Source: an uncultured Pirellulaceae bacterium (GTDB taxonomy: Bacteria; Planctomycetota; Planctomycetia; Pirellulales; Pirellulaceae). Taken from it: 59,539 nt of DNA. The DNA is taken from NCBI GenBank assembly GCA_937981585.1, contig CALJOA010000045.1, forward strand, positions 1-59,539, given 5' to 3'. Below are positions 56,251-59,539 of this stretch, one piece after another. The translations under genes were made by a program, and so were the position numbers. The notes below the pieces were generated by a model, which worked only from the letters and a program-made list of their open reading frames with translations, had not been told where the DNA came from and made no database searches. Positions within the stretch are counted from its first letter, which is position 1, and the number at the start of each line of letters is the position of its first letter.

Positions 56251-56481
56251 ATGTACGAACAAAAAGAATACTACCTCGCGTATGGGCTTGTCGCAGTTTG
56301 CTTGCTGTTGGGAATGCTGATGGTTTGCATTCCACGGCCACGCAAATCCGAAGTCATCGATAAGGAACAAGCGGCCAAAGACAAGAAGCTGAAGGTCCGG
56401 CAAAAGGCGGCGGCCAAGAAAAAGAAAGCCGCTGAGAAAGCTAAAGGCAAAAAAGCAAAAGCCAGAAAAAAGAAAAAGTAG
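56251..56481 (+). CDS. Small membrane protein with Lys-rich tail
   Basis: A 76-residue protein with one membrane helix (about 9-28) followed by a cytoplasmic tail with 50 percent Lys/Ala (about 33-76), ending KARKKKK. No family is recognised. Such tails often bind nucleic acid or acidic lipids. It is divergent from the sulfatase gene. Confidence 0.7.
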   Translation: MYEQKEYYLAYGLVAVCLLLGMLMVCIPRPRKSEVIDKEQAAKDKKLKVRQKAAAKKKKAAEKAKGKKAKARKKKK

Positions 56482-56517
56482 AGCTACCGCGCCGAAAAAA
56501 TTCAGGCACAGACTAAC

Positions 56518-56805
56518 CTACTCTTCAGATGAAGTAGCCGAGACTTGTTTCTGATGCCTGCGACTCCGGAGCGCCAAAGCCCAAACTCCCAGAAACGTCC
56601 CCATCGTCAAAACCATAATCAGTGGACGTCGAATATCGGTCGAGGCTTGGGTTTGAAACAAACCCGTCGCGAGCAACAAACACCAGCCGATCAGAACGGC
56701 AAACAGGATCGCAACACCTCGTGACTTGCGCTTGGTTGGCAACGGAATGCTTTTTGCTTGCTCGGCCGAATCGGATGAGGAGTTGGTAGGTTTGGCTTGG
56801 TTCAT
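56518..56805 (-). CDS. Small two-helix membrane protein
   Basis: A 95-residue protein: polar N-terminus (1-27), two membrane helices (about 30-50 and 62-82), and a basic-to-acidic tail. No family is recognised. It is convergent with the Lys-rich gene and divergent from the next small gene. Confidence 0.65.
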   Translation of the reverse strand: MNQAKPTNSSSDSAEQAKSIPLPTKRKSRGVAILFAVLIGWCLLLATGLFQTQASTDIRRPLIMVLTMGTFLGVWALALRSRRHQKQVSATSSEE

Positions 56806-56890
56806 AATCCGAATTATAGACTAAAACTGTCAAACTTAATTGTGGCTTTCCGAAGCCCCCCGTTAATTTCCACACTCTAATCTGCCATCC

Positions 56891-57154
56891 ATGTCGAAAG
56901 CGAAACCCAAGTCCAAACCCGCTCAATCCCGTTCGACGGGTTCGCTAGGATGTGGTTTCATTGCGATCAATGGACTTGTGCTGATCATTCTGCTGGTCGC
57001 CAACATTTTTTTTGTCCGAGCGTTTTTCAGTACCAATTTGTCGGGACTCGATGACCGCTTTTTTCAAGCGTCGCAGTTCATGCTTCCGATCATCATGATC
57101 TTCATTGAGTATTGGCTGTTCGACTTTTTTCGCGGAAATCAAAGGAAGTATTGA
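56891..57154 (+). CDS. Small two-helix membrane protein with basic N-terminus
   Basis: An 87-residue protein with a Lys/Ser-rich N-terminus, helices at about 23-47 and 61-79, and a basic end. Length and layout resemble small planctomycete membrane proteins of unknown role. It is unrelated by sequence to its neighbours as far as can be seen. Confidence 0.65.
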   Translation: MSKAKPKSKPAQSRSTGSLGCGFIAINGLVLIILLVANIFFVRAFFSTNLSGLDDRFFQASQFMLPIIMIFIEYWLFDFFRGNQRKY

Positions 57155-57435
57155 CCCTAAATTGGTCAGGGCCGAGGTCGCACTTTAGCGGCTCTCAAAG
57201 CCTTGAATGCACAAACGGTATCAACCGTACGCGTGAGATTCTGAACAGCTTGCCAACTCTTGGCTTTTCAAATGACAATCTGGTATTCCAAATAAAAGCA
57301 ATGCCGCTTAACTTCACCGTAAGCATGAATTCACCTTGAATCACCAAGAGCGAGACTTAATATGCAGACTGCATGAAAATCGCTGTTGGGCGCCTCAAGA
57401 ATTACGAACCCTGAATTTTAGAAGGATCTGACTAA

Positions 57436-57900
57436 ATGTTTCAATTAAGCCTACCCAAAACGGCAGTAGTGCTGAGCGTTTTCACTCTGGTTACGATGAT
57501 CTCGGGCGTTGCCAACGCCCAATCTGGCACGCGCAGCGGCGCCGGAAGTCCAGGTGGCTTTAGCGCCGGGTCAGCGACCCGAAGTGTAGCGCCATCCTAT
57601 GCCCCGACTCAATCGTACGCCGCCCCAACTCAATCGTACGCCGCTCCAACTCAATCGTTCGGACAGAACCCATCATTTGCACCGGTTGGTTCCCCAACTC
57701 CGGCTTTCGCTCCAGCTGGTTCTTTCGCCCAGCCATTTACCACCGGAGCGACGTCAGGATGTTCTGGTTGCTCGGGATGCAACTTGCCACCGATACCAAC
57801 GACTTGCGGAACCTGGCAGTATCCGCCTCTGGTCCCCGGTGCTCGTTCGATTTTTCCCAACCGCCCTCGAAGGTCGAACTGCAATAGTTGCGGTTACTAA
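57436..57900 (+). CDS. Small secreted Ser/Pro/Ala-rich protein with cysteine motifs
   Basis: A 154-residue exported protein. A signal peptide covers about 1-28 (ends ANAQ). The mature part has tandem APTQSYA heptads (about 54-76) and Pro/Ala/Phe-rich segments. A cysteine cluster CSGCSGCN (about 112-119) precedes PPIPTTCG, and the end reads CNSCGY. The cysteines suggest metal binding or disulfide cross-links. Function unknown. AGAAGGA lies about 12 bp before the ATG. Confidence 0.78.
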   Translation: MFQLSLPKTAVVLSVFTLVTMISGVANAQSGTRSGAGSPGGFSAGSATRSVAPSYAPTQSYAAPTQSYAAPTQSFGQNPSFAPVGSPTPAFAPAGSFAQPFTTGATSGCSGCSGCNLPPIPTTCGTWQYPPLVPGARSIFPNRPRRSNCNSCGY

Positions 57901-57929
57901 CTCAACTACATTCGATCGATCAATCACTC

Positions 57930-57966
57930 AATTAAGCCGCGTGCTCCAATCGCGCGGCTTGATTGA
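57930..57966 (+). terminator. Probable bidirectional hairpin terminator
   Basis: AAGCCGCG and CGCGGCTT form a stem around TGCTCCAATCG, flanked by CAATT and GATTG that extend it imperfectly. It lies between two convergent genes 30 bp past the first stop. The T-run is poor. Confidence 0.5.
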
Positions 57967-57989
57967 ACTTTACGTTGACAACGACCAAA

Positions 57990-59539
57990 CTACTTGAGCT
58001 CGCTTGGGGCACGGGCAGTGTGCGGCGAGGTATCTTTCTTGATGTCGATCAAGCTTGATCCGATTGCAAACTTTGAATTGGAAACCTGTACTGCTCGAAT
58101 AACACACCGCCCACTGACATCTCTTGGAATCAGAATTTCGGCTTTGAACGCACCCGATTGATCAACCTCAATGGTCTGCGTCGTGCAAACAAGTTTCTGG
58201 GCTTCTTCATAAGTCTTCTGGTACTGGGCGAACGACAGCTCACCTGAGTCGTAATCCTTGCGACGAGGCGGACGATACCGAAGCCGATCACGCTGATAGG
58301 CCAGCTCAATGGTCACTTTTCCTGGCGAATCAACAACGCCCTTGATTTCCAACGTTTCGCCCTGAGTGGTTTTGCCCGGACAAGCCAACTCAATTTTGTC
58401 GGGCCGTTTCAACTTTAACAGCGGATCGCCAACCAAGTGAATCAACTGCACGTGTTCCAGTCGCTCCTGTTTGAGCATTGCCGGCATCGGGCTGAACGTC
58501 TTTCCCATTCCCTCGATTAGATCGCGGTACTCCTGATTGTTTTCGCTTCCGGTAACCATTCGACGCTTCGACACCGTCATCAATTCGCCCAGCGTTTGCG
58601 CGTCTCCTTCGAAAAACTCATGTACCATTTCGAGTGAAAGCAAACTCATCGCGTACGGCATCGTAACTCGCGTTCCGCAGATCGCTGCGATCGGTCCTTT
58701 CTCCTGACGCAACATCGTTTCCGCCAGACAGTCGTGCGGATCATCATTGGCTCCCGTATAGCAGGCCAAAAACACGGCGATCGGATTGCCGGATCGACAA
58801 CTGAGCTGAGCGACCGTTTGGCCATCGAGGATTTCGTGACTTTGGTCAGGCATATAGATTTTGTCGAGCCGATGTCGGGCACCGTGACCAATGTAGACCC
58901 AAAACATACAGCCTTCATTGAATCGCTCAATCGAACATTCTGAGAATCGCCGTGGGTCTGGACAGTAAGGACTTGTCCAACTTCCGTACGTCATCTTCGT
59001 TTCGTAGCCAGCGGGAATCAGATCGGTGAGGATCTGTTTGGTTGTCTGCTCAAGCATTCCATCGATCACCCGACCAAATCCGCCAACCCCGGCAACAACG
59101 TTGATGCGACGACGCCATTGCTGAGAACCTGATTGATTGGATTCGTATTGGATGATCCGATCAGTGAACCGCTCAATCTCAGCTGCCGAGTCAACCGGCA
59201 GCCGCCCAATTGAGAGATCCTGGATCCCATCGTCGTCCAAGTCAACATAAGTGTGATCGGTCGCGATCTCAGGTTCAGAACCGAACCTAACGTTGACTTT
59301 GGCCGCGATGAAGTCAGTGGGTACAAGGTCGTGATGATCGGCGTGAACGTCTCCCGAATCGCCAACCAGAAAAACGTGCTTAAGCGAACCTTTAGATGCA
59401 ACGTCACGAATCTGTTTCTTGATGCCCGCGGCAGTCGGGGCAGGGGAGAGCACTCCGATTGAATAGCCTTGCTTGGTGCGATACTCAATCCACTTGGAAA
59501 GCGACGGTTGAAACCGCTCTGGGCAAATTACTAGAACGT
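57990..59539 (-). CDS. Gingipain-like C25 peptidase (partial, continues past the window)
   Basis: The frame has no stop up to the window edge, so the gene starts beyond 59539; a GTG at 59453 is only an internal codon. The visible 516 codons contain a C25-type start (LVICPERFQPSLSKWIEY, then HVFLVGDSGD), ADHTYVD-like beta strands with DLSIGRLPV, catalytic His in YIGHGARH and catalytic Cys in FLACYTGAND. A C-terminal Ig-like beta domain follows (about the last 130 residues). Family members are secreted cysteine proteases; a signal peptide would lie outside the window. No type IX sorting domain is seen at the C-terminus. Confidence 0.85.
   Translation of the reverse strand, partial: VLVICPERFQPSLSKWIEYRTKQGYSIGVLSPAPTAAGIKKQIRDVASKGSLKHVFLVGDSGDVHADHHDLVPTDFIAAKVNVRFGSEPEIATDHTYVDLDDDGIQDLSIGRLPVDSAAEIERFTDRIIQYESNQSGSQQWRRRINVVAGVGGFGRVIDGMLEQTTKQILTDLIPAGYETKMTYGSWTSPYCPDPRRFSECSIERFNEGCMFWVYIGHGARHRLDKIYMPDQSHEILDGQTVAQLSCRSGNPIAVFLACYTGANDDPHDCLAETMLRQEKGPIAAICGTRVTMPYAMSLLSLEMVHEFFEGDAQTLGELMTVSKRRMVTGSENNQEYRDLIEGMGKTFSPMPAMLKQERLEHVQLIHLVGDPLLKLKRPDKIELACPGKTTQGETLEIKGVVDSPGKVTIELAYQRDRLRYRPPRRKDYDSGELSFAQYQKTYEEAQKLVCTTQTIEVDQSGAFKAEILIPRDVSGRCVIRAVQVSNSKFAIGSSLIDIKKDTSPHTARAPSELK

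Overview
The window looks like chromosomal DNA of a planctomycete, most likely of the Pirellulaceae type (family-level placement is inference). Pointers are a DUF1559 prepilin-like protein, a PEP-CTERM protein, a LEPR-like N-terminal motif on a large surface protein, an ECF sigma factor followed by a giant anti-sigma/VIT/vWA protein, the MoxR-DUF58-transglutaminase set, a formylglycine sulfatase, many GTG/TTG starts, weak Shine-Dalgarno sites and abundant dispersed palindromic repeats between genes. No rRNA, tRNA, CRISPR array, transposase or phage gene was found.

Left part (1-12.2 kb): a Lon-like protease on the minus strand, then a plus-strand tripartite metal efflux system (TolC-like outer membrane protein, His-tailed membrane-fusion protein, CusA-type RND pump). 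A strong cobalamin riboswitch follows. It does not precede a known B12 gene but a DUF1559 pseudopilin-like protein and a PEP-CTERM exported protein.

12.4-18.2 kb: a histidine kinase whose N-terminal membrane domain carries every ethylene/copper-binding residue of plant ETR1 that I could check, a FixJ-type response regulator with a strong terminator, and a calcium-repeat/spondin surface protein containing a recent 524-bp internal duplication.

18.3-31.9 kb: dnaE with a small membrane protein (minus), a coiled-coil protein, a large DUF11 protein, then a compact housekeeping run tpiA-secG-yicC-gmk-rpoZ-coaC-coaB (plus), closed by a hairpin terminator that overlaps the end of the convergent gene.

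31.9-44.5 kb (all minus): the MoxR-DUF58-transglutaminase cassette, a three-gene membrane/coiled-coil cluster, pyrB with an endonuclease/exonuclease/phosphatase-fold protein, a secreted S41 processing protease, and an Arg-rich orphan.

44.8-59.5 kb: the 1705-residue anti-sigma/VIT/vWA/DUF2135 protein and its ECF sigma factor, a membrane zinc metalloprotease, a Cys-cluster protein, hisS, a secreted sulfatase, four small membrane or secreted proteins, and a gingipain-like C25 peptidase that runs off the right edge.

The best candidates for something undescribed are the B12-riboswitch/pseudopilin/PEP-CTERM unit, the ETR1-like kinase close to a copper-type efflux pump, and the sigma/giant vWA pair. 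In the last of these, a dispersed intergenic repeat has become part of the coding sequence.
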